From NCBI GenBank assembly GCA_035295985.1, contig DATHBT010000141.1:1-14043 (forward strand): a stretch of DNA of 14,043 nucleotides, read 5' to 3'. The translations under genes were made by a program, and so were the position numbers. Position 1 is the stretch's first letter. Each line of letters begins with the position of its first letter. The notes beneath the pieces were generated by a model that was not told the origin of the DNA, made no database searches, and saw only the letters and a program-made list of their open reading frames with translations. Positions 13,252 through 14,043 of the stretch are shown here, one piece after another. Source of the DNA: JAIVGV01 sp035295985. GTDB taxonomy: Bacteria > Acidobacteriota > Blastocatellia > Pyrinomonadales > Pyrinomonadaceae.

Positions 13252-14043
13252 TGCGCTGGTGTGCGGTTAAGACGGTTTTCCGGGACGCCTCGGCAAAGTG
13301 AGCGCCTATATCAAAGCCGATGGCCTTCCGTTCGTTTGTGACAGCAACCGCGAGGCTGCGCCCTGTGCCACAGAACGGGTCTAACACTACGCCGCCTTTG
13401 GGGCATGAGCTGAGTATGCGAGGTTTTATAAGCTCCTCCGGGAAGGTGGCGGAGTGGCCGTCTTGTCCCGGCCGCACCTTGTAAGTCACTATGTCCGTGC
13501 CGGCCGGCTCGACCGCCTCCATATCGTAGTAGTAGCTCGCCCGCCCTTCCTTCGGCCGTTTCACGAAATGGTAAAAGTGCTCGTGAGCCATGCGGAGCCT
13601 GTCAGTCTCCGGGCGGGGCGGGATGTTGGGTTTATGCCAGATCACATCATTTCGCAGTATCCATCGCCGCTCTTGCATGGCGATGGCGAACCTGGCCGGG
13701 ATCATTAAGAGCTGCTTATCGAGGCGATAACCACCCGATGGCGTGCGGCGGCGATCCCGCTTTTTGTCGCCTAGTCCCTGGCGGCCTTTCTGCCTGATGC
13801 TCGACCATCTGGCGAAGTAGGTATCGCCGATATTGATCCACATACTGCCGCGAGGCTTTAGAAACTTCGTGGCGTAGCTCAGTATCTCGACAAGATTGCT
13901 TACGTACCATTCCGGGTACGGCTCAAGGCCAAGAATGCCACCGTGCTTCCTGTACCAATCATACGGCGGCGGCTCTAGGGGGTCTTTACCAGGCTTTTTC
14001 CATTCATCCAAGATGTTCCAGTTATGATCTTGGTCATAGTCCC
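13226..14043 (-). CDS. DNA amino-methyltransferase, beta-type motif order, probably N4-cytosine (5' end beyond window)
   Basis: 271 residues are visible, and the frame is open to the right edge. The order is beta-type: the catalytic (S/D)PPY region lies upstream, out of view. Next come GLEPYPEWYVSNLVEIL and SMWINIGDTYF, then LRNDVIWHKPNIPPRP, then AHEHFYHFVKRP, and the S-adenosylmethionine motif DPFCGTG near the C-terminus followed by AIGFDIGAHF. The tail is basic. A TTG at 14011 is in frame but is not the start, because preceding codons (DYDQDHNWNI) continue the family sequence. It is the likely cognate modification enzyme of the adjacent endonuclease. If the target contains only G and C, as for NotI and EagI, the modified base must be cytosine, hence N4-methylcytosine for this enzyme class (inference). 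It is transcribed first, before the nuclease, which would protect the host. Confidence 0.9.
   Translation of the reverse strand, partial: DYDQDHNWNILDEWKKPGKDPLEPPPYDWYRKHGGILGLEPYPEWYVSNLVEILSYATKFLKPRGSMWINIGDTYFARWSSIRQKGRQGLGDKKRDRRRTPSGGYRLDKQLLMIPARFAIAMQERRWILRNDVIWHKPNIPPRPETDRLRMAHEHFYHFVKRPKEGRASYYYDMEAVEPAGTDIVTYKVRPGQDGHSATFPEELIKPRILSSCPKGGVVLDPFCGTGRSLAVAVTNERKAIGFDIGAHFAEASRKTVLTAHQRNGNKKKTR

Overview
The window is high-GC bacterial DNA, most likely from an Acidobacteriota of the Blastocatellia/Pyrinomonadaceae type. That placement is inference. It rests on the secreted metalloprotease carrying PPC-like, BACON-like, Calx-beta and DUF4214-like domains, and on the intergenic heptamer palindromes. 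No rRNA, tRNA or CRISPR array is visible.

Layout. Positions 1-4968 (minus) hold the first 1656 codons of a very large secreted metalloprotease that runs off the left edge. A gap at 4969-5341 carries its likely promoter. Positions 5342-11435 (minus) hold a complete 2-oxo acid dehydrogenase gene set, in transcription order: dihydrolipoyl dehydrogenase (E3), E1 alpha, a 101-residue protein I do not recognise, E1 beta, a DUF4242 protein, and the lipoyl acyltransferase E2. A divergent single-domain rhodanese gene follows (11587-11964, plus) and ends in a terminator-like hairpin. From 12032 to the right edge lies a minus-strand restriction-modification module: a beta-type amino-methyltransferase (5' end outside the window), a NotI-family endonuclease overlapping it by 26 bp, and a possible 30-codon Cys-rich ORF overlapping the endonuclease stop.

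How the genes work together. E1 alpha/beta, E2 and E3 make one complete complex that converts a 2-oxo acid to an acyl-CoA and NADH. The sequence alone does not separate pyruvate from branched-chain or acetoin substrates. The two small extra genes sit inside the transcription unit. The methyltransferase and endonuclease form a self-contained defence pair with lower GC than the dehydrogenase region, suggesting transfer.

The most unusual signal is a family of intergenic palindromes built from 7-bp units (core RTYAGNN). Three of the five gaps in the dehydrogenase unit contain one. Each begins within 3 nt of the upstream stop codon, and all three share a CTGKTTTR motif beside one arm. A decayed fourth copy may lie in the divergent promoter region, around a perfect 10-bp palindrome (GATTATAATC) that offers a TATAAT -10 box to both strands. 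I know of no named element matching this, but that could not be searched.
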